Shown here one piece after another: positions 11,951 through 23,660 of a DNA stretch of 64,000 bases. The DNA is from Ypsolopha sequella (Eukaryota; Arthropoda; Insecta; Lepidoptera; Ypsolophidae): the NCBI GenBank assembly GCA_934047225.1, contig OW203986.1:11225221-11289220 (forward strand), read 5' to 3'. Under the pieces are notes generated by a model. That model did no database searches, was not told where the DNA came from, and saw only the letters and a list, made by a program, of their open reading frames with translations. Within the stretch, counting starts at the first letter, position 1; each line of letters opens with the position of its first letter. The translations under genes and the position numbers were made by a program.

Positions 11951-12992
11951 ACGGGAAAGAGGATCTGGTTACCATGGATCGGTTTTTCAGCCAGTGGCGT
12001 CTATGTCCCAACCCAGGAAAAACAGAATCAGCATGCTTTCACCTCAGCAACCAACTGGCCCACAACGAACTACAGGTCCACTATCGGGGAGCCCAACTGA
12101 AGCATACCTTTGCCCCCAAGTACCTTGGCGTGACGTTGGATCGTAGTCTTACGTTTCAACAACACCTGACAAAAATAGCAGCTAAGCTTCGTACACGGAA
12201 TAACATTATCCAAAAATTAGCTGGGTCCACGTGGGGTGCCAAAGCCCGCTCCCTGAGAACATCTGCACTGGCACTAGTTTACTCAACTGCAGAATACTGC
12301 TCTCCCATCTGGATGAATAGCGCACACACCCAAAAAGTTGACGTACAGCTAAACCAGACCATGAAAACCATATCGGGCTGCATAAAATCTACGCCAAAGC
12401 AGTGGTTGCCTGCGTTGAGCCATATTGCACCACCGCACTTAAGAAGGCAGGGCCATTTGCGAAGAGAACTTAATAAGATCACAGACTGCCCAGCACTTCC
12501 TATCCGTGAATACCTGACGGACTTTACATCAACACGGCTGAACTCGCGTAATCCCCCAGCCTTAATGTTCCACAACAACAACCGATCATGGAATGTGGAC
12601 ACACAATGGGAAGAGGAATGGTCAACGACCAACTATGACCCTGCTTTGTTCACCCTCAATCCACGTGATCCACCGCCTGGTTTCGACCAACAGCGTTGTG
12701 TGTGGAGCCGACTCAACCGCATCCGCACCGGCCACGGCAAGTGTGGCTACATGAGGCATAAGTGGGGCTGGAGTGAGACTGCTGCCTGCCCTTGTGGGTG
12801 TCCTGAGCAAACAGTGAGACACATAATATCCGACTGTCCACTGTATTCTTATAATGGCCCTATGGAGGACTTCAAAACTCTGACTCCAGCAGTGGTCGAA
12901 TACCTGCAAAGACTCGACAATTCATTGATTTAAATAAATGTTTATTATGTGTAATAAAAATAAATTTTAACATCTGCCATACGATAAATAAA
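11951..12992 (+). mobile_element. 5'-truncated non-LTR retrotransposon insertion
   Basis: The insertion is bounded by an exact 11-bp target duplication, TACGGGTCTCT, at 11940-11950 and 12993-13003. It has a 5' truncation, one coding 3' end and an A-rich tail with ATAAATAAA. That is the classic product of target-primed reverse transcription. Sister repeats provide the empty site. Confidence 0.92.
11953..12933 (+). pseudogene. Reverse transcriptase C-terminal fragment (Jockey-like LINE)
   Basis: This frame runs about 326 codons without a stop and encodes the region after the reverse transcriptase active site. KYLGVTLDRSLTF at about residues 50-60 is the usual motif following the thumb. A helical stretch with WLPALSHIAPPHLRR follows. 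Near the C terminus is a Cys/His cluster, CPCGCPEQTVRHIISDC. The catalytic YxDD box, the upstream reverse transcriptase blocks and the endonuclease are absent, because the copy begins inside the gene. No ATG is needed: the first Met at 11974 is internal. The intact frame and perfect target duplication argue that the insertion is young. The product is probably inert. Clade assignment (Jockey superfamily) is from remembered similarity and could be a neighbouring clade. Confidence 0.85.
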
Positions 12993-13139
12993 TACGGGTC
13001 TCTCCGTCTGGAGTAACGGGGACCTTTGCGTGAACGATATATCACCTTAACTGTGACTTTCATTTCACAGTTCATAGTCGGGAACACCTCTGGCTTAACA
13101 GCCCTTTGGGGATTCATGTCGTGACAATTTTATATATAT

Positions 13140-13445
13140 TACAAGTTTCCATACTCACACACGTTGGGCATGCGGGTTGGTGAACGCGGTGCCGGAACCC
13201 TCGCACCAATGACGCCACTGCCCGTCACGAGTCTGTTCCATATAAGGCCTGGCTATTAGGGATGGATAGATATACCGCCATCCATCGGTCCCAGGCATGG
13301 TGGGCCTCCTGGTTTTTCGCCTGCGAGCTGTCTTCTTACTCTCCCCCGAATTTCTTCGAGGAGGTCTCCAAGTAAGATGGTGGTACCTCCAAAGTCTAGC
13401 CCGGCATCAGCTCTACCACCTTAAGGTGGATGTGGAGCCAGGTGT
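13140..13445 (-). repeat. Lepidopteran dispersed repeat ('CATCCATCGGTCCCAGG' family)
   Basis: It is antiparallel to 33556-33900: shared GCGGTGCCGGAACCCTCGCACC, CCGCCATCCATCGG, GTGGGCCTCCTGG, CTTACTCTCCCCCGAA and GGCATCAGCTCTACCACC. A third, more diverged copy lies at 42395-42625. It has no coding content. Confidence 0.85.
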
Positions 13446-14591
13446 AATTTACTTGAAAAAACGAATTTGATTTGTTTTTGGTTTTTCCTGGGTCCCTGCG
13501 CAGACGTGCCGGCGGCAGTTTCAAATTATGCTGCGGAAGAACAGAGAATGAGGCTTGGGTTTCCGCTATTTGACGGAATCCTTAATTAGGTATTATTTCA
13601 AAAACTATCTTATCTAACTAAATATTTAGTTCAGTGTTCCAGTTATTGAGAACATGATCTAAGAATAAAAGCAAGACAGGACATTTGGGTCGCGGTATGA
13701 GTGAGTCTAGTACAGACTTATCGATTCTCGTGGCCCATATTTTCTGGTGGATAGCGCAAGGGGTCGCGTTGTGATCCTAAACGATTTATTGTTTCATTGT
13801 TGCACGATATGTTTCCACTAGAATCTAGTACGACTTCGTAAACCCTGACAAATGGGAATTGTGTGACAAGGGCATAGATATTTCAATCTTCTTCTAAATG
13901 GTTCTATTGGTACACTAAAAATTTAGTTTATTTGCTTTCCTTACCAACTACAGTCCTAAAAAAATTAATGTTCTCTTTTGGGGTCTAAGTTGCTTTGAGA
14001 ATATTTATGACACAATCCAACTGAAAAAATAATTCGTTATAACAAATATCCATTGCAAAAAGCCTGAAGCTCCACAAATTTGTTTCGTTCCTTTGATATT
14101 GATCGTTCTCAAATTATATTTGTAAGGAATCCGAGTTAAGACTTTGGAATATTGTTGACTGTATAATATTTTTCGTAGAAATTTATGTGGCACACAGATG
14201 CAGGATGTCTCGTGCACACAATATGTCTGCGAGACGATGCTCGTGGTCTAATGACTCATGTGAGCTTCGACCGCTGCAGAACCGGTTCAGCTCTCCGTAG
14301 AAGCCGCTGAGACCATAAAAACTCGTGTCCTGGGGTCACTCACTGATTTCTTCAAATAATTTTCGTCTGTGTTTACCTGCACATGCCGTTGTACTGAAAA
14401 GCTATTTCCGTAACCTAGCTTTATAACACGCTAATGATCTTTTGAAAATGAATTATGTAGGTGTATTTCAATGCTTGTCGTAAAAGAAAATGTTCACGAA
14501 TGAGTCAGACTAACCTTGCTTTTAATACGTCTAGGTAGAGTTTTCAAAACAGGGGTGCAATTGTGTAAAAAAATCATATTCATTTGACAGC
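13446..14591. other. Non-coding, nothing recognised
   Basis: No shared repeat, domain or splice-linked frame was recognised. Short frames such as 14005-14217 (minus) lack any motif. Confidence 0.4.
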
Positions 14592-14595
14592 TTAA

Positions 14596-15277
14596 GAGCG
14601 GTTTTCACAGCCGGATTGTGAAAAACCCGCCTTTTTCTCATTAATCGAAACAGAACACTTAAGAGCTGCTTCGCACCCGGATTGTGATAACCCGCCTTTT
14701 TCTAAACAATCTAAATAGAACACTTAAATTCAAAATTCACTCAATAGTTATTCAACAAAACCTTATTACATATGTATTGTGTATGCTGCCATCGCAAATT
14801 TGCCATTAGTTTCTGCAAATTAGAATTTCAAAATTATTTAAATGCAAAATATTTGAAATTCTAATTTACAGAAACCAATGGAAACTGCGACGGCAGCGTA
14901 CAAAATACATAGGTAATAAGGTTTTGTTAAATGACTATTGAGTGAATTTTGAATTTAAGTGTTCTGTTTCGATTAATTAGAAAAAGGCGGGTATTTCACA
15001 ATCCGGCTGCGAAACCGCTCTTAAATTCAAAATTCACTCAATAGTCATTCAACAAAACATTATTACCTATGTATAGTGTGTGTGTAGCCATCGCAATTTC
15101 AAAAATGTTGAAGTTCTAATTTACAGAGACCAATGAAAACTTTGCGATGGCAACATACACAATACATAGGTAATAGGGTTTTGTTGAATAACTATTAAGT
15201 GAATTTTGAATTCAAGTGTTCTGTTTCGATTATTTAGATAAAGGCGGGTTTTTCACAATCCGGCTGCGAAAACGCTC
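14596..15277. mobile_element. TTAA-flanked foldback element, outer copy
   Basis: The ends are GAGCGGTTTTCACAGCCGGATTG and CAATCCGGCTGCGAAAACGCTC, with TTAA at 14592-14595 and 15278-15281. The arms share AAAGGCGGG, AATTCACTCAATAGT and CAACAAAACC. It is interrupted at its own internal TTAA by a second copy (14663-15020). Removing the inner copy and one TTAA gives an element of about 320 bp, the size of the solitary copy at 32967-33289. Confidence 0.9.
14663..15020. mobile_element. TTAA-flanked foldback element, inner copy (self-insertion)
   Basis: It starts GAGCTGCTTCGCACCCGGATTG and ends CAATCCGGCTGCGAAACCGCTC. TTAA flanks it at 14659-14662 and 15021-15024. The flanking sequence on either side (GAACAC and ATTCAAAATTCACTC) is contiguous in other copies as GAACACTTAAATTCAAAATTC, which proves insertion into the sister element with TTAA duplication. 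Confidence 0.92.
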
Positions 15278-15281
15278 TTAA

Positions 15282-17285
15282 AACGTACGTTTTCAATTGT
15301 GAAACTACTATTCATCTAAGCAAATTAGCCAGTTTGACAGTTAGAATCGTACGTTTTACGTCATACGTTTCTTACACAATTCCACAACAGCTCTCTTCCA
15401 GCCGTTGCAGCGCTAACGAGATGGTTGGATATTGCGTCTGCATATGAGTTTTCACGTAATGCAGCGGCCTTCACCGGTTCTCGGTAATTGCAGTATAATT
15501 CCCGAAGTATTTGTTGGTTCTCTGGCTGCAGGCCAAACAGAGCCATCGCACTTCCTGTCGCCTCATACCGACCAATGATGCATTGAAACTATTCTGATAG
15601 TATGTATTTGTTCTCCAGGCTGCGGTAATTTTGCTATTGACGCTGCTGTGCCTCGAATGGTCAAACCGCGTGCCACTTTTCTCTTGTGTGAGCAGATTTG
15701 TGCCAAAGTTTCATGCTGATTCATAGAATTCATACCGTTACTACAAACCGAGCCTGCTGCTTTTGGCTTGTTATACAAAATAAGATTGTACAAATGCGTG
15801 CGTATTATTTCTGTTGACTCGCATTCTTGCCTCGGGTACGTGCTATCATAAAACCAAGCCTGTGATAATCTAATAGACAAGGTTTGTTTAGCAAACAATG
15901 GGTAGGTACTTTGGCTTAATATTTCCCAACGTATCTTTACACAACAGAGTTAGTACAGCCAGCTACATGGATACTCCCATCGACCCAAATTATTTTCAGT
16001 CAAATTATACTGTGTCACGTGCCGCGTACAATTTTTCAATTTCATTCCATTTCTTCCACGCTTCTAAAGTAAAACGCCATATTTTACTGAACCGAGCAGC
16101 ACTTGTGCTAGTACTTGCTAATGTATCTGGAAGCATGACCCTAATTTGTAAATATCAGTAAGAGATAATATAACACGCATTGGCCCAATAGGTCCGCAGT
16201 CTCGCCCACTCGCGGCCTCGCTTCAAAAAGCCTTTCCCTCGATGACGCAGCCTTTACTCTGATAAAACACACGGACATAGTTCCAAGCACGTGTCACTTT
16301 GAATATGTCTGACAAGCAGGGCTACAGTCTATTTACTTTAGACACGATATTGCTCCATAAATAAAATAAAACAATGCCTTGTATGTAGAGCTCCCAGATA
16401 TGAGGCTGACGTCACATTTTTAGAGCGACACCCGAATGACCCGGTTTGTTTCAAACTTGGTAATTGAATAAATTAATACTAAACACATTTTGGTTGGCGA
16501 TTAGAGGGTTAATTTGTAATAAGCTTATGATGGAACCTGAGTCAGTTTCAGTTAAAATCTGTGTACGTATGAATCTTTAACCTTGTCGCCGTTTTAATAA
16601 ATCAGTATTGTTCTTTTATAAAGTTAAACGTTTTCTTTACTTTCTCTAAACACATTTTTGTTTATTTTTCATAATCTATGCTTTGTTTGTTTCCGTTTTT
16701 ACCGAGCAGTAATTTGTCTTCATGAATATTGTAATTAATTTCGACGAATAACAATGAGTTTGAACATTGCCATTCACAATGCCATGCAATATGTTCATTT
16801 GTTTCTTTTATATAGAAGCTTTCAGGGCAATCTTAAGTCTGAGAACCAAGCTGAAAATATATCGACCGGTCACATTATACGACATAGGCCCAAACCCATA
16901 TACGAAGATGAAGTAAACACTGGCTCTTAAAACAATATTAAAAGCTTTGAAAGAAGTATTCTAATATTTAAAGGGGTATGTATTATTTTTATTACCTTTT
17001 TTTAGAAAAGAGCATCCGACATAAATGAAACAACTTTTACAGACAACCCTAAGATTTAGAGGTTAAGGCTGTCTTTTATAAAAATATCAACCACTAATTT
17101 TCAGATATATTTATTTATGTAAAAATCTTTTAACGTGTAATACGTAATTGTTAAACAAATTGCCTTTAAACATCACATTTAAAGATGCTATCGAGTATTA
17201 AAGAGTCTTGTAGTCTGCGATGACAGTCACGAAGACAGTCACCGCCGCAACCAACGGTTACCATACACATGAGGCCTACCATGAG
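15282..17285. other. No recognised gene; weak minus-strand open frames
   Basis: Minus-strand frames at 15361-15546 and 15563-15898 and a plus-strand frame at 15898-16161 are slightly richer in G/C than their surroundings. They show no known motif and do not join into a longer product by plausible splicing. They could be a decayed element of unknown type. 16190-17285 is AT-rich with nothing recognised. Confidence 0.3.
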
Positions 17286-17289
17286 TTCA

Positions 17290-17515
17290 GTCCCTCTATT
17301 ATATATCTTTGGTTGTCAACTGGACTGGGTACTATCAAAAACATAGATAAAAACTGAACTTTCAAAATTTCCTTCAGTGCATATTGAACTATTTACGAAC
17401 TGTGACGTCACTTCAAGTGCGAACTTATCCTTATACAATCAGAATTCGATAGTATAACTATGTTTTTGATGATAGGCACCCAGTTCAGTGGGCAACTTAA
17501 GATACATAATAGGCC
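17290..17515. repeat. Foldback repeat
   Basis: The left arm (TTATATATCTTTGG, CAACTGGACTGGGTACTATCA, AAAAACATA) is inverted on the right (TATGTTTTTGAT, GGCACCCAGTTCAGTGGGCAAC, AAGATACATAATA). A second, separate inverted pair, GCGACTGCGTAAAATATTT, lies at 17540-17558 and 17612-17630. Both look like MITEs without clear target duplications. Confidence 0.6.
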
Positions 17516-18049
17516 CTGAGGTCTCGATACTCGTTAGCGACTGCGTAAAATATTTTGTATTAGAAGTTAGAAATCTCCTCACAAACCGCTAGGGGCGTTG
17601 TACAATTTCTCAATAAATATTTTACGCAGTCGCTCGCGAGGAGGCCTTAACTCATTGGCCGTGACATACGGACAGACAGACAGACGGACCGCGGAGCTCC
17701 GTTTTCCCCTGTGGGTACATATCCCTAAAAAATGAGCTCTATAAAACTATAAAATATTACATATAGTCATTCATGCACATACAAAAATTTTGTTAATAAT
17801 AAATTATAAAAATAACTTAAGTTAATTGTTAACTAAAGAACCAAAATAAATATTTCACATATTATTCATTAAATTTATCATTCAGGAAATCATTAATTTG
17901 ATAATAGTATTTTTGTATCAATAACAAAGATAATTTCATTCATTCAACATTCAAATCTTTAATGGAATGAGGGATAATCAAATCAGTATTATCAAAGATA
18001 ATATAGGATGTTAAGAGGATAACATTTTTCCTTAAAACGGAGTAGTCCA

Positions 18050-18195
18050 CTCATTAATATCAACAACTTTTACTATGGGGCCAACCCTAAAATCGCAAAA
18101 TTAAATCAGTTGTTTCATACATTTTGATAGAGTAGGTATGTAACTTTCCTATGGAACAGCTGATGGTTGGCCCATAGTAAAAGTTGGTCATATTC
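18050..18195. repeat. Small foldback related to the 34662/51595 MITE
   Basis: CAACTTTTACTATGGGGCCAACCCT on the left and GGTTGGCCCATAGTAAAAGTTG on the right form a foldback. The same words CAACTTTTA.TATGGAGCCAACCCT occur in the copies at 34662-34898 and 51595-51845. Confidence 0.6.
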
Positions 18196-18394
18196 ACGGG
18201 TAGAAACAACCTGTTTAAACGAAAAAGGCTTTTAAATTAACACCCAGTATATAATGATAGTTCATCCCTTGAATAAAAACTTTGTCCTCAAAATGATAGA
18301 TTTAACCGAAATAATAGTTTTACCTTTAGGTAGATCTGTCAGCAAATAAATCGTATAATCGTAAAAATATAATAAATTCTTTTGCCTAAAATAT

Positions 18395-18505
18395 GTGCGA
18401 CGATGAGCGAAGCGAGAAGGAGCGTGTTATGTTAGGTTGACATGTAAATAAATTCGGGAGCTGAGCGAAGCGGAGCAAGGCGAACCCTCTAGTTGAACCC
18501 CCCCT
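18395..18505 (+). repeat. 'GAGCGAAGCG' dispersed repeat
   Basis: GAGCGAAGCGAGAAGGAGCG, then TTAGGTTGACATGTAA, then GAGCGAAGCGGAGCAAGG. The same order appears at 31205-31300. A short non-coding repeat. Confidence 0.7.
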
Positions 18506-18697
18506 TAGATATTATATCCCGATGATTATACATGAATTATTAAAGATTTTTTTTTATCTTTTTGGTGAGTACATTTTGTTGACAGATCTATTATTTTAGA
18601 TATAATTTTCATTAGCTATAAGTGCCGCCTTTGTACACTGTAAAATATTTTTAAATGTCTTGTTTCATGTTTTTGGGTAAATGTACATTCAGTTTAA

Positions 18698-19083
18698 ACG
18701 TCAGTCGCTTAGCACAAAGTGCATAACTTAACTTTTTATTTCTTGTTTAGAAGTTAAAAATTTAAAAATATTTTGGTATGTGGCAGTTAACCCCAATAGT
18801 TCAGTATTAGCACAGTATAAACTTTGGTATTAGTGAGGTTTATAAAGCATGAGTTTGAAATTTGTCCAAACAAAGTTAAAACAGCATTTTAAATTGGTTT
18901 TGAGAAGATCATGACTAATTGTGTATACAATTTCAAACTCTTGCTTTATAAACCTTACTTATACTGAACTATGGCACAGATCAAAAATATTGATCAGATC
19001 AAAAATATTGATCTGTTCAATTTTAAATTTCTAAACAAGAAAAACAATGTTAAGTTATGCACTTTGCGCTAAGCTACTGACGT
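18698..19083. mobile_element. TTAA-flanked foldback MITE, 386 bp
   Basis: The ends ACGTCAGTCGCTTAGC and GCTAAGCTACTGACGT are flanked by TTAA at 18694-18697 and 19084-19087. The arms pair through AAAGTGCATAACTTAAC and GTTAAGTTATGCACTTT, and through AGTTTGAAATT and AATTTCAAACT near the centre. A second, left-truncated copy is at 54120-54480. Confidence 0.85.
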
Positions 19084-19709
19084 TTAACCTTAACCGTAAT
19101 AAATAAAAATAAATTAAATGAAACTCCTATTAATTAACAAATTCGAAACCCATTAAATTGGCGATAGCTTAAATCATACCATTAACAGACTGCACGTGCA
19201 AGTCTAAGTATTTAACTTACGCACGTGTTAGGACTTATAATTATTGCATATAATTAAGTTATATTATATATAACTCACTTGTACTGAAGCCAACCAAGTA
19301 ATTTGTGCACATATTATACTAAGCTAGGATTGAAATTCGAAATAAACGAAAACGTTCACGTTTTCTCCTTTGTTTTGGCTTATTTTGGTCGATGATAAAC
19401 GAATAATTGATTCTGATTTATTTTTTTCAATGCAAGTGCTCGTAAAGGCCCACTTTTTTGCATCAAAACCGAACAGAAAGTCGATTATTTTGCTCTAGGG
19501 CTTTATTATTATTATTTTTTTATTTATTTTCAATGGTTGGCTAACCTGCAGCCTTTCCTGTGTACCATGAATGTTATACTTTTTTTTCCATTTTTTGACG
19601 GCTCTGGATACAGTCCTTTTGAGCCAATCATGATTTAAAGTTCACAAGATTATATTTGTTTTATTTCCTCACACTGCATTGAAAAACGTAGTATTGATAT
19701 ATATGATAC

Positions 19710-19808
19710 ACGGGCGTAAGAGCAATAAATTACTCGGTTACGTTTAAAACACTCGCTACGCTCGTGTTTAAATCGTCCTCGTAATTTATTCCTTTTCGCC
19801 CTTGTAGC
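19710..19808. repeat. Small foldback
   Basis: GGGCG...AAATTACTCGG is inverted as CCTCGTAATTTATT...CGCCC around CACTCGCTACGCTCGTG. No target duplication identified. Confidence 0.5.
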
Positions 19809-20407
19809 ACAAACTACTAATGACCATTTTTATTTATTATTATCATCATTACAAATAGTTTTAAGCGTATTAACCAAAATTAATAATATAAAGTCCATGC
19901 AGCATGTAATTTTTCTAATGTGTTTTATTTTGTTACAGTTATTATATAATCAACAACACGAGTAACAACGTAACATCTGTATTCATTTAAATATGAAACT
20001 ACTTGTATTCAATTTACATGTTCTTGCAAAACATCTCCTATTACCATCTATATTTTGGTTATTTTACAACGGCGCCAAATCTTTCTATTCATATTAAAAT
20101 CATTTGTAGAAAGCGGAACTTTGTTTAACATGTTTATAACGGATTTTCCTGTCATATAAATGACTGTCCTTAAACTCTTACAAATAAATAACAGTGTTGT
20201 ATAAAATTTGTAACTGTATTTATTATTACATCCGACTTGACGGAGAAATCGAATTAATCTTATTCGTATATCCTGCTATGTGCAAGTGTAACACAGAAGG
20301 CGATATGCGAAAAAAATATGGGTGTTTATTTTCTGTGTATTTCATGAAATACACGGAAAATTTTAATACATTTCTAGTATGTGCATTTTGACTATATAAT
20401 CTAGGGT

Positions 20408-20690
20408 TTTGAAATTAGAAAAAATGTTTGGACAAATTTTCCTCGATAGAAATAATTGTTGAAATGAGGTCTTCAAACACACTTTTTCTCCTCGTTTAAC
20501 GAATAGGAACCATATACAGAACTCAAACAAATTTTATTAGGTGTGTTTCAACAATATCTAGAGATTTGATATTTAAAATTTTGCTAGCTATTTTAGTTTT
20601 TTTATAAAAATTATAAAACTAACATTTTTCGCTTTCGCCCTGGATCCACCCCTCTCGCACTGAGCGTGTTTTTGCTTGGAGTGACAGTGA
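20408..20690 (+). repeat. Copy of the 'CCCTCTCGCAC' repeat family
   Basis: TCCTCGATAGAAATAATTGTTGAAATGAGGTCTTC at the left and CCACCCCTCTCGCACTGAG followed by GGAGTGACAGTGAC at the right align with 11683-11950, 23661-24430 and 31383-31628. Confidence 0.7.
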
Positions 20691-21058
20691 CAAAAATAAA
20701 ATTCGCATAGCCTCTTAAAGCCAAATCTTTATATATTTTCATGGTAAACGACGTCAGTGGTAGAGATTTTTGGCACCGAATCCGTTGCTCTGCAAAGCTA
20801 TTATGTAACAATGCGGGTCCACTAAGCTAAAAGAGTCGAGGAATTTCGATTCCAACGGTAACTAGGAACATATTGAAATAATAGGGGCACATAATAGAGT
20901 ATATCGTTCGATCGCTTCTGTTGGCCTCATTGTGGTCTACGGCACGTCAGTTTTATTGATGGCTTTTATCGCACAAGTTCCATGTTGAGTAGTAACCAAG
21001 ATACGTATAACAGTTTTATGTTGCTCTCTTCACTATACGGTGTTGGGATTTCGGTTAA

Positions 21059-21499
21059 GGGCCTTACTATTGCCAAATGGGTACTTTCTACAGCCTACCC
21101 CTCGTTTATGGCGAAACCAAAAATAATGAAAAACTGCAACATATGCAACCTTTTTCTTTTTCATACCTCCAAAACTTCTACATGAATTTTTTTTTGACTG
21201 AATGATGTTTTTTGGCTTGAATTTCCTACTACTCCTAAGTGGCTTGGCCGATTGAATTCATTTATGCTTTGATAAATAGATAAACTTGATAGCTATAAAC
21301 ATAACATAAGATTATTCAATCGAAGAATCACGTCCAAGTGAAAAGTATAATTTTCTCCTATTTCGGCCTATCAAGGACGCAGCGAGCGTCGTAACAGCCA
21401 CTATGCAGTGCGCGCTGATATGATCGTTATTTCAATGTCGTTTCCGTTGATATTCGTACCGACAAATATCGAGCTGCTAATTTGGCGACGGCAATCGCC
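21059..21499 (+). mobile_element. TTAA-flanked repeat element, 441 bp
   Basis: TTAA occurs at 21055-21058 and 21500-21503. The ends GGGCCTTACTATTGCCAAAT and (inverted) GGCGATTGCCGTCGCC share an imperfect inverted repeat. The body is shared with 1050-1516, 5650-6208 (inverted), 23880-24341 (inverted) and 35148-35614. No coding capacity. Confidence 0.85.
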
Positions 21500-21503
21500 T
21501 TAA

Positions 21504-22312
21504 GGCTATTGTAGTTGCCAACGACCTTGAGACGACCAGTGTCGGTACAAATATCTACAGAACCTATACTGAAATAACGTTCATATCAGCGCGTACTGCA
21601 TTACGTCGCGGGGCAAAATGTAAAACTTATAAAAAAAAAAAATGTAGCCAAAATTCTTCAAATATAATCAACGGTACTCATTTGTTGTTATAATATCGTT
21701 AAGTTTCAATTTGTTTCTTTGCATACTTAGTTAATTTAGTTGGACCCTGTTTTGGTATTTAAAATACATAAAAATTTAAAATTCTGTACAAAGCACATCA
21801 TTTCACATGTTCTGTATAATATCATACTTTTTAAAAAATATGTACTAAATTAACATCTCAGTAAAACTCGACCTTAATTGTGGCTTCCTCGGTCACCAGC
21901 GAGCGGTAAGAACCACCTTAAGTTATGACCAATTTATCACTTGCTTGTATATCTAACTTTCTGAGACTGGATTCACGACAACGACAAACTCAAAACCTAC
22001 GAGCGAGCCATGATACGCTAAAAGGCAAAAATATAAAATCTTCGAGTGATGCTATAATGTGTGAAATAACTTGTAGGAACTATTGTAGGTTTAACGCTTG
22101 AGACAATCCGATGAATGAACGGTGCGGCTCATTATTATGTCACAACACTTCCTTGTCACGGTAGATGCAGATTGCTGAACTACCTACAAGTATAAATATT
22201 TATACGCTCTTGTTGCCTGCAGCATTCTCGTATACTGTTATTTTATACAAAAACTATACATTCCGTTGAAGCGAGCTCTAGATTTCATCCGAGCGTAGTT
22301 CCATATCCTTCG
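21504..22312. other. Non-coding, nothing recognised
   Basis: AT-rich. 21490-21600 partly mirrors the end of the preceding repeat (GACGGCAATCGCC and CAGCGCGTACTGC words). No gene signal. Confidence 0.4.
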
Positions 22313-22650
22313 ATTTTTAGGGTTCCGTACCCAAAGGGTAACCAACGGGACCCTATTACTAAGACTCCGCTGTCCGTTTGTCTGTCTGTCTGTCTGTCCG
22401 TCTGTCTGTCCGTCCGTCTGTCTTTCCGTCTGTCACCAGGCTGCATCTCATGAACCGTGTTAGTTAGACAGTTGAAATTTTCCCAGATGATTTATTTCTG
22501 TTGCCGCTATAACAACAAATACTAAAAAACAGAATAAAATAAATATTTAAGGGGGGTCCCATACAACAAACGTGATTTTTCGCCGTTTTTATAGATAATG
22601 GTATGGAACCCTTCGTGCACGAGTCCGACTCGCACTTGGGCGGTTTTTTG
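22313..22650 (+). repeat. 'GGGTTCCGTACCC' lepidopteran repeat, near full length
   Basis: It begins TTTTTAGGGTTCCGTACCC, then AAAGGGTAACCAACGGGACCC and a (TCTG)n run at 22377-22432. It ends ATGGAACCCTTCGTGCACG and GAGTCCGACTCGCACTTGGGCGG. The two ends contain GGAACC/GGTTCC words in inverted order. No coding capacity. Confidence 0.8.
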
Positions 22651-23660
22651 TGTAGGATATCAGTATTTTGATGTATTATTTTCATAGAGGTTTAGTTGCT
22701 CTTTATCTTGGATCAGTTGCGCACATTGTGCCAGCTAGCTCCGGTCACGAGGTGGACAGTTACTTAGCTTCACGAGCGTGGGACTCTTGTCGACCGACTT
22801 TATTCTCCGCAACACGGAACTCATTGTTTCCCTGTTTTCCCTGGCACTATACTTGCCGTTCTCATTATTATAAACGTGCCCTACTAATTTAATGCTCATT
22901 TTAATTGTGTCGCATTCTTACATAAATAATGCAAAACTAAACTGCATGTCATATGCAAATTACCTCCGATATACGAGTAAGACCGAAGGGAAATCATCTC
23001 TTTATTATTTCATGCCCTAAAACTCGACCGAATCGATTTGTTTTCACAAACCGACCTTAAGTAATTGAACTTAACTACTTTGTTGACCTACAAAACGGAG
23101 CGAGTCTATACTCATATATGCCTCTCCGTTTATGGAAAAACACAATTTTAAACAAAAAATACAACTGATGAACGCGTATATCGAAGTATTCAGTTTATAA
23201 CGGGGTCCGGCTGAGTGTGCAATGTAAACAGGGTTTTTTGTGAAATGTTCGAAGCAATGACCGCATAACATTTAGGCCCGAACGGTGAACGATTATTAAA
23301 ACCGTTACAACCTCGGTTTCGTTCGTAACTGAGGCTATTTGATCACTTTCATCAGCTTACAACAATGTTACCAATCATCGACATGATACCCAGGGTACAT
23401 GACCCATGAAAAAGCATATGACTCATCCATTGCGAAAGAACATCATGTAGTGTTGGTTATTGATGAAATTAGAGCGCGGCAGGGGGTCAATCATGATGTA
23501 CTGGAATCACACTGACAGGCCAATAATAAACTAAACTTACCCACACGTGGGGAGCCATTTTAAGGCGCTACGGAAAAAAAATCGACACTTTTAGAACTTG
23601 CATAATATATGTACTTCAGTAAAGAAGGTGTTATTTTGATAAAATAGTATATTATTTTTG
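22651..23660. other. Non-coding, nothing recognised
   Basis: An open frame at 22668-22892 and a minus-strand frame at 23071-23271 have no motif or splice partner. No shared repeat noticed. Confidence 0.4.

Larger units (their letters stand above)
11683..13120 (+). repeat. Dispersed repeat ('CCGTCCCTCTCGCAC' family), split by a LINE fragment
   Basis: The left part (ACGCGATTGGAGAAATTTCACTCGATAG) and the right part (CTGGAGTAACGGGGACC) are contiguous in sister copies at 23661-24430 and 31383-31628, which read CCGTCCCTCTCGCAC...GGAGTAACAGGGACG without a gap. The insertion at 11951-12992 therefore happened inside this repeat. Confidence 0.8.

Noticed and set aside
12279..12909. Minus-strand frames of 95-117 codons
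   Set aside because: Antisense shadows of the reverse transcriptase fragment.
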